In this document: piece after piece, positions 11,281 to 22,057 of the stretch
Layout of the letters: the number at the start of each line of letters is the position of its first letter
Numbering within the stretch: the stretch's first letter is position 1
From: Plantago elongata
Taxonomy: Eukaryota > Streptophyta > Magnoliopsida > Lamiales > Plantaginaceae
Assembly: GCA_036897095.1 (NCBI GenBank)
Contig: JAYMSP010002446.1
Span: forward strand, 1 to 24,239
Direction: 5' to 3'
Length of the DNA stretch: 24,239 nt
Position numbers and translations under genes: made by a program
Notes under the pieces: model-generated
Databases searched by the model: none
The model's input: the letters and a program-made list of their open reading frames with translations, nothing else
What the model was told of the DNA's origin: nothing

Positions 11281-13653
11281 ATTTCTCACTCCTCCCAATT
11301 TCACTCCATTCGCCTTTCACTTTCACTCCGGCCTCCGCCTCAACGCCTCTTCACTCCGCTGCGCAACCACCACTCGCCGCGCCTCTCCAGTTCCATCCAA
11401 AACCCTTGGCCACTTCATCTGCTTCTTCAAAAACCATCTCCGGCGGCCTGCCACCACTGAATATCCGGTGCGATCCGAAACATCTACCGGAAGTCCGATC
11501 CAACAGGTATTATATCCTGTGTTTAGCTCTGTATTTACCTTAATCGGCTTCTCTATCTTTAGCACTGCTCCTTTCTTAGTCCAGTGATTTGATTTAGTTG
11601 CGGCATAAGATTGATTTGTGTAACTGTTGTAGTACCCTAGCTGGAGAAATCGATCCTTTCTTCTTCACTTTGTCACGAAAGTAAGTTTATGTGTTTCTAT
11701 AAATTTCACTACTAAATTCAGCTGCCGAAGCAATTCCTCGCGATTTGAATTGCAAAGATTCATGAATAAACAGCTAAGTAGTTGACTGTTTGTCAGTTGG
11801 CTGATTCTCTGGCTTAGCTCAGTTTTGTTGTTTTAGCTCTACTTTCAGTCACTTTCTGTTCATAATCAATTGTAGAAACACAAAACAAGTACTTCTGTAC
11901 TAGGCGTTGAGAATGGGCCAGTAACTACATTGATACGTATACCATAGGTGAAACCTAAAGTCTGCACGATGATTGAATGGTCATACCCGACCTATAATCT
12001 GGATGTGTTCATTTGAGTAACAATAAGATTATTACAGTCAAGAAATCAACCTGACCTGTTCAGGGAACGAATGAGGATAGGTACTTAGGTGTTATAGTTC
12101 ATTGCATATGATATTAGAAACATGTTAAATAGAAATATCTTCTGGCAAGGGCAGAGAAATAGGTTTAATCTTACCTGGCAGCTAAACATTGTTTGCCAAG
12201 AGTTACTTTGCCTTTTCTAGTCCTAGCATTCATTTTATGGGTAAGATTGAAATTATGTTAGAGGAATTGCTACTTGCTCTTTAGGCTTGTAAATGCATCG
12301 TAAATTGTGTGGCAATACAGTTTAATCACTTCATCATGGAACCTCTACATCCAATTATCTTGAACTTTTAGACTGATAAGGTTCAGCCTCCGCTATATGC
12401 TTGTACATGAGACTTAGGAACTTCATGAGTCCAGTTTTTAGCTATTTAGTATAAAATTGTTAGTCTTGTTAATGATTAGCACTACTGCTGAATCACTGAC
12501 TCTTAAACATTGCATATATGTCACTTGTCAGAGATTACCTGTGAGCTGCTGTAGTCCGAGAATATTTGTCGAGAACTCACCTTCTGCTAGTTTGTCAAGC
12601 TCAATTGGAGGGCAAGATCTGCCAAAGACAGTTAGATGCAATTGGGCGTTGGATGGACCCTGATATATTTTAAATTATTAATTTGCACCCATCTAAGATG
12701 TGGGTGGTTAATGGAAGAATGGATCATATAAGTTAGAATAATTTTTCATCCAGATCCACACAAACCATGCCAGCACTAATTGCATGTAACTGTGATTGAC
12801 TTGACTTCTTTTACTTGAGTATGTTGAAAGCTCATAATATGATAAGTTATGTGCTTCAAGTATCAGCAACGCTTAATTTTATGGATGAACATTCTATTTT
12901 CAGTTTTGCTCATTATGTGTAGTATGTTCATCTGAAAATGACTCCCTGTTAATATTTGACTTAATCAGTTACCTTTTGCATTGCAGGTTGATATTTACCG
13001 AAGTCGAGAAAAATGCCTCACAACACTCGGCCGGTGACTGCTTTGTTGCTCTTTACTGGGCTTAATGCTATATTGGTCTCAACAATTGAACCTGTGTATG
13101 ATTTTGTGTGCTTCCTGCCATACTGGGAAAGAAGGGTATGTTACACTGTTAGATTTGTTTGCTGTCTACTTGCTCACATTTAGTCTCAACTAGCTGGATC
13201 CAGACTGGGTGTAAATTCTGTCTGTTGCACACCTCTCTTACGAAACACCAAAGCATTTTTTATTTAGCTCAAGAGGCAAAACTAGGCTGGTCATGTTATG
13301 TGCAAGGCTTTACCCCTCTAATTTCTTGTGATTCAACATCAGTTTCTTGAAACTGCTGGAAAATTAGCTACATGTACTTGCTGTGTTAGTGTGAATATGA
13401 GATTAGTTATGTTTGTTGTGTGGGGAAGCTGGGATGGTATCCTAATGATATTCAAAATTCATTCTTGAATGAGTTGATTTGGTGTTTCTGATAAATTCTA
13501 TTCTACCATATCTCACATTGTTTTATTAAGTGAGCTTTTATCTTTTTTCTTTCAGAATAGCTTTATTTTCTAACACTGATACTATTTCAGAGAGAACAGA
13601 TGCTTCAAGAACGTGAATCTGCTGCCCGTGTTCGGGGTTCTGGAATGGCATAG
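11281..13653 (+). CDS. Short single-pass membrane protein, 61 residues, with 5'UTR intron
   Basis: Coding exons are 13013-13135 and 13591-13653, joined at phase 0 (AGG|GTATG ... TTTCAG|AGA). The 61-residue product starts MPHNTRPVTALLLFTGLN. It has one hydrophobic segment (about 9-25), then a conserved-looking EPVYDFVCFLPYWERR (26-41) and a basic/charged tail. A CT-rich leader exon begins somewhere near 11281, after a telo-box-like 'aaaccctaa', and appears to end at 11506 (CAG|GTAT). A 1480-bp 5'UTR intron ends at 12986. I believe similar short proteins occur widely in plants without assigned function, but cannot verify that here. The hydrophobic segment and the following ERRRE suggest Ncyt/tail topology in an organelle or ER membrane; this is inference. 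The transcription start and 3' end are not known. Confidence 0.75.
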
Positions 13654-14117
13654 TTTGAGAGGGGTGTTCAAAATTTGTTCCTGATTTTGTTGTATAAGCA
13701 CTTTCATACTTGGGAGGATGATTTAAGTAAAATAATCAAAGAGACATTGATTGACCGAAGCAGTGAGAAAGTGATCTTCATTCTGCAGAATTATTGATGC
13801 AAACTTCAGAAGTTACCAACCCCCATCCTTTGTGCAAGGTAAGCCCGAGCCAAAATCCAAAATTATACAATTTCATATGGAAAACTAAATATTAATGGAA
13901 CATATTCTAAAAATTGGACATAAATTTCCCTCACTTTTTCATCCCAAGCAAAATCAGTATCAATCTACGTAATAAAACTTTGCCAAAATAAAGAGCAAGT
14001 GACGTCATGGGGGAGACTTTATATAAAATGCATCAATCTACGGAATAAAATGTGCATGCATTACTGACATTACTAGTACGACTTTAGTCATATATATTTG
14101 AGTTTTTTGATGTTTAA
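13654..14117. other. 3'UTR of the short gene, then spacer
   Basis: The first 150-200 bp are probably the 3'UTR. Further on a phrase of about 20 bp, 'atcaatctacg(t/g)aataaaa', occurs twice (about 13960 and 14033). A TGACGTCA palindrome lies at about 14000, a possible bZIP site with no obvious target gene. Confidence 0.4.
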
Positions 14118-14396
14118 GGGTGGATTGGTATAGAATTTGAATAATATTTGGATGAATTTTGGTCAAGTACCATGTGTAGGTTGATTGTATCCCAAAAACT
14201 CTTAAAAAGCATAAGGAATCATTATCTCCCTTGCATGCAAGTGCGAGTGAGTTTTGCTACGTACATTACAACAAGGAATTAACAAGTACTCATAAATTGT
14301 GTTTGGAATGGAATTTAAATAGGGTATTGTATTTTAGGCCAAATCACAGTACATCGAGCCGAATGGAACGATTTAAATGCTATGATCATTAGCCCC
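14118..14396 (-). mobile_element. MITE copy 3, PIF/Harbinger-like, with nested insertion
   Basis: An inverted copy of the family at 4111 and 9685. It is flanked by TAA on both sides (14115-14117 and 14397-14399), the expected 3-bp target duplication. Termini read GGGTGGATTGGTATAG and, on the other strand, GGGGCTAATGATCATAG. It spans 279 bp rather than about 159, because the body is interrupted near 14164-14289; see the nested feature. Confidence 0.75.
14171..14289. mobile_element. Insertion of about 119 bp inside MITE copy 3
   Basis: CAAGTAC occurs at 14164-14170 and 14283-14289, bracketing sequence absent from the other two family members. Removing 119 bp leaves a 160-bp MITE, against 159 bp for copy 2. 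That points to a real insertion with a 7-bp (perhaps 8-bp) target duplication. The insert itself has no clear terminal inverted repeats or coding frame, so its class is undetermined. Confidence 0.5.
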
Positions 14397-14399
14397 TAA

Positions 14400-14874
14400 A
14401 ACTTTATACTTGTACAACATCATTCGTCGTTAATGTTATGGACATCGGTCAGTTCGTCGTCCTTGCTTCTCGCTAATATGAGGGGTGATAATACAAACAA
14501 AATCTTTGTTACTATATGACAATTTCGTGATTTGGATCGACACCGTTACATGACACGCCAAAATTCAGATAACCAATTTTGTACTATATCTTAGTATTAT
14601 AGTGGCGGTATAATTCATGTAATAGAATTATCACATTGAATTAAATAATAAATGCCCACACCAACTCACTTGACTGACACCTCTCAGTCCATATTAGCTA
14701 CTGTTTGTTAGCTTTTTGTTCTTTCCTTTTATCATCTATTATTATTCGTCAGCATATTCCTTCTCCTTTCTCTTGATTTCCATCGATCGATCATCTTCTC
14801 CATCAATCATCTCGATTCACAAACCACTCTGTAATTTCACCAAGATTGGATATTAAGGATTTACTTGAGAAGCC
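14400..14874. promoter_or_regulatory. Promoter and 5'UTR region of the YqgE-like gene
   Basis: AT-rich to about 14690, then CT-rich leader-like sequence with 'tcgatcgatcatc' just before the coding start. No convincing TATA box was seen; the gene may be TATA-less, as is common for plastid housekeeping genes. A TTG-initiated overlapping frame at 14846 is not considered real. Confidence 0.4.
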
Positions 14875-17292
14875 ATGGATCTCTGCTGCGTACGAGCTAG
14901 AAGCTTTGCCATGGGGAATTGTTCCTTTTCCGAGAAACCGAGTTTCATCAATTCGGAAGTTAGGGTTTCTTTGGCGAGTTGTAATGCCAGATACAGATCG
15001 CTTTCGGTTACAGCTATGGCGAAAAAGAATCCTGCTGGTGGGAATAGTTCCAGTAATAATAATAATAATAACAATAAAAATTCTTCTGGTAATTCACTAT
15101 CTGACTCACCTTCTTCATTTCTCGTTCATTATTCCCATTTCTTACTATTTTCTAGTACTACATGTTGTGAATTGTGAATTTCTGATATTAAGGTCTTGAT
15201 TATTGTGACTTTTATGTTTCAAGTGTATTTGATTAGGATCACCAGCTAGGTGACTGATATGGCAGCTTAAATTGAGAGCAACTGGTTTGATTGAAGATGT
15301 TTAGCAAATTAGCTGATATAAGATGGAAAAATAACGCTAGCTTATTTTTATGATTGGTTGTCTGATTAGCATGATGCTAGATGTTCACTTTCACATAGCA
15401 TGCTTAATTGCTTTGTAATTAGCTAATAAGGTGACTGTAAACAGAGCCTTGGTGTTACATGAGAGGATTGTTGGATTTTATAGTTGCCTACCATCTTGCA
15501 TTTTAACTCTGTTTCAGGACTAATTAGTGTTCTTTCTTCTTGGTTCGATGACATATATTATTAATATCAAGATTCAAATTTATGTGTTTGCAAATGATTA
15601 TGAGTGTTAAAAGTGCTAAAAGTAAGCGTTAATGAGAATCACCTCTGCAGGCTCTTCAGTTGAGTAGGTTATTTAGCTTCTTTTGAGCTGGTTCATAGCA
15701 GAATCTTTTTTGCAAACAAATAAGCAGTAATCATTTCTAAAAACACTGCATAATTTCCTATTTTTCTGTTGGACATGCTTTTTAATGTTCAACGCACTGC
15801 TTACACGTTATGTTGATTTTAATATTTGTTCTTTTATTTGGGCAGGTAGCCTCGAATATTATTACTTATTATGATAGAAATGAAACTTTGTGTATATGTG
15901 TTATATATAGATACATGCATAATCCACCCAAAAAACAATATTCTCTTGAACATTAAATCCTTAACCTGCAACTCTGCCCGGGATTCCTCAAGAAAGCTAT
16001 AACTCCTCCCCATTTATAAACACCGTATTATACTCATTTTTTTAATTTCATTTCAGTAAATGTAGACTACTTGAACTATTATGTTCTCATTCGAGAAATC
16101 ATGGCCGCTGCATTGCTTACGCGTGAGAGATTCCTTAGCCTATGATGTCTGCGGACTCAGATGTTAAATTGGTGAAAAGATATTCTGCAACACCTTACTA
16201 GAGAGTTTTTCCTTTCTTTCTTTCTAGTTGTTGTTCTTCTTTTCCTAAAAAATTGAATGTTCTATCTAGCTTTATTTAGTTTAAGAGCTAAAAGGTCATA
16301 TCTTCATTTCATGCCATGCTTAAATGAGGTGTGTACTAATGGAATGTTGTGAAGCTTTTGATAACTGCCAAGTAAATCTAGTTCACTTGTTAAGATTAGT
16401 TATTTCCTCAGGGAACAACGGTTCACAGAAGTCCCAACGTAAACCCTTGGACTGGAGAGAATTTAGAGCATTACTCTATCTTCAGGAGCAGGTACTTTTC
16501 TCGGTTGCATGAGGCCGTGAGTTCATTTTTAATGTTTATAGTTAATCACTTTCATGAATAGAGACTGCCATGCCATATACTTGTTTTGAGCATTTTTATG
16601 AAATAACATGCTGATAGGCTGAAAATGGAGATTATGCTCAAAACAAAGATAAAGTGTCCACTGGGATGAATGCTCTTCCACTCAAGTGGGCGCACCCTCT
16701 TTCAGCACCTGAAAACGGTTGTCTCCTTGTTGCCACGGAAATGCTTGATGGAGTTCACACCTTTGAGAGAACTGTAGTTCTCCTACTCAGATCTGGCACT
16801 AAGAACCCACAAGAGGGGCCGTTTGGAGTTGTCATAAATCGACCACTTCACAAGAAAATGAGAAACATGAATCCAACTAATATCGAGTTGTCAACTACAT
16901 TTGCAGACTGTTCGTTGCATTTTGGTGGGCCCCTTGACGCAAGCATGTTTTTGCTAAGGGCTGGGGAAGTTACTGAACGTCCTCGTTTTGAGGAGGTAAT
17001 TCCTGGAGTATATTTTGGTTCACGAAACAACCTGGATGAAGCTTCAAGCCTGGTTAAGAAAGGGATTGTGAAGCCTCAGGATTTTCGATTCTCGATGGGG
17101 TATGCAGGATGGCAGATGGACCAATTGATTCAAGAGATTGAATCCGGTTACTGGCACATGGCTGCATGTAGTGCAAACTTACTGTTTGGTGGCTCACAGA
17201 GTTCCTCATCTGATGGTTTGTGGCAGGAGATTCTGCAACTAATGGGAGGTCGCTACTCAGAATTGAGCCGCAAACCGAAGCAAGATATCTAG
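14875..17292 (+). CDS. YqgE/AlgH-like (UPF0301, DUF179) protein, probably plastid-targeted
   Basis: Exons 14875-15088, 16412-16491 and 16618-17292 (introns of phase 1 and phase 0) give 322 residues. The C-terminal region (about 125-322) is the DUF179 fold: ENGCLLVATEMLDG, TFERTVVLLL, GPFGVVINRPLHKK, FADCSLHFGGPL, GYAGWQMDQL and the plant-typical end LMGGRYSELSRKPKQDI. Plant homologues (for example Arabidopsis At3g29240) share the DWREFRA.L..QEQ segment encoded by exon 2. The N-terminal roughly 48 residues are Ser/Arg-rich with few acids and a possible VTA|MA processing site, suggesting a chloroplast transit peptide. The biochemical role of the family is unknown. An AAT microsatellite encodes seven Asn in a row (61-67), directly before the first intron. 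The start at 14875 gives the transit-like N-terminus; an internal Met at 48 is the fallback. Confidence 0.9.
15053..15075 (+). repeat. AAT microsatellite encoding poly-Asn
   Basis: An AAT/AAC triplet run in frame within exon 1 encodes N61-N67 in a disordered Ser/Asn linker between transit-like sequence and the conserved domain. Being in triplet register, length changes would be tolerated. Confidence 0.85.
15089..16411 (+). other. Intron 1 of the YqgE-like gene (1323 bp)
   Basis: Begins GTAATT and ends TTTCCTCAG. No embedded gene, SINE or MITE was recognised. It contains a pyrimidine microsatellite 'tttctttctttct' near 16212. Confidence 0.7.
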
Positions 17293-18008
17293 TCATTCTG
17301 TCTGAAATTGTATTGTATTTAATCAGAACGTGAAGTCTGTCTCAAGTGTACAGGATTTAGCTTAGATCTATGCAAGATTAGAAGTTTTCGCTTTAATTAT
17401 TTCTTCACCTCTTTGTCTCCATCAATATAAATAAAATCGGTGTCTTGTGTACCTGTAACTGTTAGCTTATTGCACACTGAAATGTAGTGAACTTTTGTTG
17501 TAAACACTGCAATTGGCAGCTTGTTTTTACACAGTTTCTATTTTTCCCAAGGCTTGCTCTTTTTTACATGAAGTAATTCTTCAGAGGGAAAAAAACACTA
17601 CACATATTAGAATTCATTTTATGGGATATACATACATTAGGTGAATATTTATATATGCAGGTTATGTATCTGGCACTATATGGCAGCTTAGCCTGTTTAC
17701 TTTCTGATGAGCCTCTAAAACTTTCTACCCTGTACAAGGGCATATACCCTTTCCTCTTGATGCTCAAGTGCTCCACTTGCATGCACCAGCACTTCAAGTT
17801 TACATCAAAGCTAAAAACATTTAGTCTCTCATGGTGTACTTTTCCCAGCTCCTTGCACCACCCTCGCCTTTTCCGGCTTTCATCGACTAGCAGCAACAAG
17901 GCCACAACACCATGTTCCATCGGCTCTAGGAATTTCATGGTTCGACTAGTCGGACAATGTACGAGTTGCAGCTATGATGTTTCCCTGACCCACGTCTTTT
18001 TGGCAGTG
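17293..18008. other. 3'UTRs of two convergent genes
   Basis: On the plus strand an AATAAA at 17430-17435 is a good polyadenylation signal for the YqgE-like gene, about 140 nt after its stop. The 18008-side (about 17660-18008) is probably the 3'UTR of the minus-strand kinase. Long open frames here on both strands show no protein-like composition or family match and are treated as chance. Confidence 0.55.
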
Positions 18009-20882
18009 CTATTTGGGCCGAGCTTTATCTATACGTGCCTTTCGCACAGCCTCTTGTATTTGCCTCTCGTGCTCTTTTAGCATGTCTTCCATGTTTCCTC
18101 CTGGAGGCATTAATGGTCCAGAGCAAAGGATTCTGCTTCTCTTTGGTACATAGCCCTGGAAAAATTAAGAATATGAGTTTAGTCATGCAGACTGAAATGA
18201 CAATCTAGATTATTATGAAACAAGCAGAGGCATAGAGTGTTTGACACAAACATACTGCTGAATCATTGTTAGAAGCCTGGCCATTGCCACTGCTCCGACG
18301 ATTGGACGAACCAGCCAAGGCGGGGCGTAAACTAGAGCCTTGTCTTGAAAATCCTGAACCATGCTGAGAAGTGCTTAATGCTCGGGGTAAGGCCGAGTTG
18401 CTGCCATCGTCCTTTACCCTTTTATTATGCGAGTATCCCACTGCGTTGGGGTGAACTACTGAATTAGAATGAGAAATTCCCTTCCTTAATTCTACTCTGG
18501 GTGGCTCTATAGGGAATCCGGTTCCACAATCGTCCTCCAGTGGTTTATACTTTTCACTGGTGCACTTGTTCGATTGAGCCTGTATCATTGACGTTTATAT
18601 CATGATCATGATCAAAATACTATATAATTAAAGAGCACACAGACAAATAGAGGAAACTAACCACTTCTGGCTTGGCTTTTGACTTCTTCGAATTATCCTG
18701 TCCATCTCTACGTTCTTTGACGCTCTCAGCTTTTCGCCTGCGATAAGAGTCATATGCATGTGTGAAATGAAAGCTCTGAAGCATTCAACACATAATGCAT
18801 GTCAGATTAGGCAAGGGAGCTTACCGTCTTGATTCCTCCTCTCGCATCTTGACTTCAAGTTCCTTACTTGGAGGATATCTTGGTATACTGGATGGATCGC
18901 AGGGATGAGGTTTTGATGTGAAGAACTAAAACCAAGAAAGCATTGAAATTTGTCATAACCAAACTATATAATCGACTGGTTCTCATAATTGTACGAACTA
19001 AAGCTTTATATACCTTGCTTTTAAGTGCAGAAGAAGCCGTACCCCTTTCCTCTGGATCGATAGAGAGGAGTGATTCCACGAGATCCAAAGTTGATGAAGG
19101 AAAGTCTTTGAATGTATCAGCTACTCGTCGCTTGTATAAGCGTTGTGATCTAAAACTGGAGGCATGTGGAAAATTCGTCTTTCTCCAGAATTCCTCTGTA
19201 GGCGAACCACATAGCTTGAATATCTTGTGCATTTGCTCCACCTAAAATACATTCACGTGTTTGGTATATAGTCAGTAATGCACAATATGATTCTGGTTTC
19301 GTCTGGGCATCTAGTTCTTTCACCTCATAAAAGTTCAAGCAGAAGCCAGAAGTGATATTTGAAAACACCGTATATAACTTAGAAGCCATTGAAAAGCCGA
19401 AAACAGCTTTTCAAAAGCTTCAGTAAACATATTTACCTCTGTTCTCCCAGGCATGATAGGCTTGCCAGCAAACAATTCAGCCACAATACAGCCTGCACTC
19501 CACATATCAATGGCAGCTCCGTACTCTGTCGCACCGAGCAGTAGCTCAGGGGCTCTGTACCATAGAGTTACCACGCGACTTGTTAATGGCTGTTTGTGAT
19601 CAGGCTCAAAGTATGTCGCCAGACCAAAGTCACCAATCTTAAGAACTCCCTTGTTGTCAACAAGGAGATTTGAACCCTTAATATCTCGATGAAGAATTCC
19701 ACGACTATGGCAGTGTTCTAATCCTCGGAACAGTTGTTGCATATAGCATTTAATCTACAATCACATCATGAGTTAGAGCAACACTAGATATGCCACACTT
19801 TTGAACCAGATATCAATCATGCATCATTATAGTTGCGACAGGAACATAAAAACGCACCTGTGGTTCTGTAAATTTGACATTTGAGGATGCTAGAAGTCCA
19901 GAAAGATCATGCTCCATGTATTCGAAAACAAGGTACAAGCTTCCTGATATCCTCGATGTTACTATTGCATCAAGCTTCATGACATTTGGATGGTCAAGCT
20001 TACGCAGGATGGAAATCTCCCTTGCCATGAAACGAACACTTTCTGGGTCCATGTTCACGAATCTTACTTTCTTCATAGCTACAATTTTATTCGTCTGAAG
20101 ATCACGAGCCCTGTAAACGGTACTATATGTTCCTTGACCAATCTGCAATATCCAACATATAATACTCAGTTCTGGTTTAAAAAACTTCAGATATTAATTT
20201 GTGAACACAACTGGTTAAAATGAACCCTAAAACCAGCCATTCTAAATGGAAATGTCATAAGCAGGTTTTGCTTATGATTCTGCTACAAATTAAGCTATAA
20301 CCTATAAGTACTTTTCGTAACTTTTGCAAACATGAACTCAATTACACAGATAACAAAGAACTGACTTTCACAAGAAATTAAGGAAAAGCTACAAATCTTA
20401 TTGTATTGAGTTAAAGAACTGACTTTGCTTATCTTCTCGTATGTATCAGCACTTCTAGGAGTCCATCCCTGAATAGCCTCCGGCGCGACTGAAGCTAACC
20501 AGGTTGGCCACCCTGCAGCAACCTGCTCATCATTGGCTCCTCCAGGTGCCAAACTCGCAATCTGAGCCACTCCTCCCAAATCCATTGTAGAACGCCTCTG
20601 GTGTCCGTTTTTAGGCCTCTCAATGATCCTCGTCTTCCCATTATTATCGTCAACATGTCCAGGCCCGACAGGATTAATGTTCAGGTCTATATTCGTCTTG
20701 GAGCGCGAATGATTGGATCCTTCATGATTTTTAGAATTGGATTTACCTAATGTAACCTCCTCAATCAGCAATGGGGCAATCAGCTGCACAACAACTTTGC
20801 TAGGCTCCTTTTGTTTCGCCTCTGGTACATTTCCGACAGCATAATCTTCATCATAGGTAGATTTAGAGCAAATGCAGCCCAT
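18009..20882 (-). CDS. CDK-like Ser/Thr protein kinase with lipidated MGC N-terminus
   Basis: Eight exons: 20882-20424, 20142-19858, 19754-19437, 19241-19014, 18925-18825, 18737-18662, 18579-18256 and 18155-18009, all GT-AG, joining without frame breaks to 645 residues. It belongs to the plant group of At1g18670/At5g44290-type CDK-like kinases. The N-terminus MGCICSK offers Gly2 for myristoylation and Cys3/Cys5 for palmitoylation, so plasma-membrane attachment is expected. A conserved GWPTWLASVAPEAI...WTPRSADTYEKI segment precedes the kinase. The kinase has the P-loop IGQGTYSTVY (154-163), K177, the helix PESVRFMAREI in place of PSTAIRE, HRDIKGSN (D272), DFGL (D290) and VVTLWYRAPE. The tail is basic, then Ser/Asn-rich, and ends with the family's KRSRILCSGPL and MLKEHERQIQEAV blocks. 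No cyclin partner or pathway can be deduced. All catalytic residues are present. Confidence 0.95.
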
Positions 20883-21450
20883 TTTTCGCCTGCGAAGAAG
20901 CTTGTTTCGAAAAGAATTTATGCCAGGCCTGATCAGAAAGTAGGCCAGGCCACCATATGAAGGGGCCAAAATAAATATATTGTTCTTGTTTCTGTCTAAA
21001 AGATGAGGAACGACAAGAACAACAAGGACAATAACACAAGGATAATATCCTCGAAATCGAAACTGCAGAAATGAGAGAAACAATCAATCAATGAATGAAG
21101 AAATGGTTTGATTGATCCTATAAAAGCAGAAGGGAAAGAATGAATGTAATACTTTGCAGGATTTCTTTGTTGTCAAGGTTTGAGGGTGCCCAAAGAAAGA
21201 TTTTGGGTTCCAGAAAAATTTCTGCAAGAGTTTGTTGAATTCTATAATTACTAGTACTAACCAAAAAAATAAAAAATGGAAAAAAAGAGATAAATTAAGG
21301 GAAAAAAAAAGATAAAATAAAAAGAAATGAAGCAAATTAAACGGAGGCGCACGCAGCCACCTATAATTATGGGTAACCATTTGTTTTCCAAGGAATTGAC
21401 ATTTGACATTATACATATTAGCATGTTTGGGAAAATTAAAAAACAATTAG
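20883..21450 (-). promoter_or_regulatory. 5'UTR and promoter region of the kinase gene
   Basis: No in-frame ATG exists upstream of MGCICSK, although the frame stays open for 67 codons. A sequence TTTCTGCAG|TTTC at about 21064 on the minus strand could be the acceptor of a 5'UTR intron, as is common in this family, but no donor was fixed. A purine-rich A tract (about 21260-21330) lies upstream. Confidence 0.4.
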
Positions 21451-21550
21451 CAAAGATTAATTAGTAATTATAAATATAAGATGATTGAAAAATGAGCTCA
21501 CTGTGAGTAGTGCGGATGATGTTCATTTTCATCTTGTTCTTCATATTATA

Positions 21551-21774
21551 CTCCAGCCGTTTCAAGTTGAAAGTTTTACAGGACTGAACATAAATTTTAA
21601 GAAAAAAATAATAAAGTAAAAAAAAATTAATAAATGAACAAATTAGAAGATATAGTGAATAAAATATAAAAGATAATGTATAAAGTAGGAGATATATTTT
21701 CTATTTAATGATATGAAACTTTCAATTTGGACAGCCTAAAACGAAATATGCGACTTTCAATCCGAGACGGAGAG
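21551..21774. mobile_element. Stowaway-like MITE 1
   Basis: A 224-bp AT-rich element flanked by TA dinucleotides (21549-21550 and 21775-21776). Its ends are imperfect inverted repeats: CTCCAGCCGTTTCAAGTTGAAAGT at the left and, on the other strand, CTCTCCGTCTCGGATTGAAAGT at the right. These resemble the plant Stowaway (Tc1/mariner) signature CTCCCTCCGT. No coding capacity. Confidence 0.65.
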
Positions 21775-21776
21775 TA

Positions 21777-22055
21777 GTTCCAGCTTCATCTTTTCGTATT
21801 ATATTTTAATTCGTCTCAACTTCATCTACTCATCCTTTCATGTAAAATATCTCTTCTAATTTATTCATTATCTCTCCAATTTTATCTACTTTTTTTTCTT
21901 ACTTTATTACCGCATCTTTTACTTTATTCATCTTTTTATACTTTATTAATATCTTTCCTACTTTATATACTTCTTTTTAGTATTTATGTTCGATTTTACT
22001 TTTTTTTTAGTATTTATGTTTGATTTTACGGGAAGATGAATTTGGAATGGAGGGG
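21777..22055. mobile_element. Stowaway-like MITE 2, abutting MITE 1
   Basis: Starts directly after the TA shared with MITE 1 and ends before TA at 22056-22057. The right end read inward is CCCCTCCATTCC...TTCATCTTCCCG; the left end is GTTCCAGC..TTCATCTTTTCG. The common 'ttcatctt..cg' and Stowaway-like CCCTCC support an inverted-repeat element, though the left terminus is eroded. The interior holds two copies of 'tttttagtatttatgtt(c/t)gatttta'. Confidence 0.45.
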
Positions 22056-22057
22056 TA

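Noticed and set aside
12457..12663. A 68-codon frame in the region before the short membrane-protein gene
   Set aside because: It sits within the inferred 5'UTR intron, lacks homology and has no splice or start context supporting translation.
17564..18080. Open frames on both strands between the two convergent genes
   Set aside because: They lie in expected 3'UTR sequence, start at arbitrary Met codons and have no domain or composition typical of a protein.
20883..21083. A 67-codon in-frame upstream extension of the kinase with a hydrophobic stretch
   Set aside because: It would need a TTG start; no ATG lies in frame, and the family begins at MGC with a lipidation signal. Treated as 5'UTR.
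21084..21446. A 120-codon minus-strand frame rich in Phe and Leu
   Set aside because: Its Phe/Leu runs come from a purine-rich A tract on the plus strand in the kinase promoter; no conserved feature.
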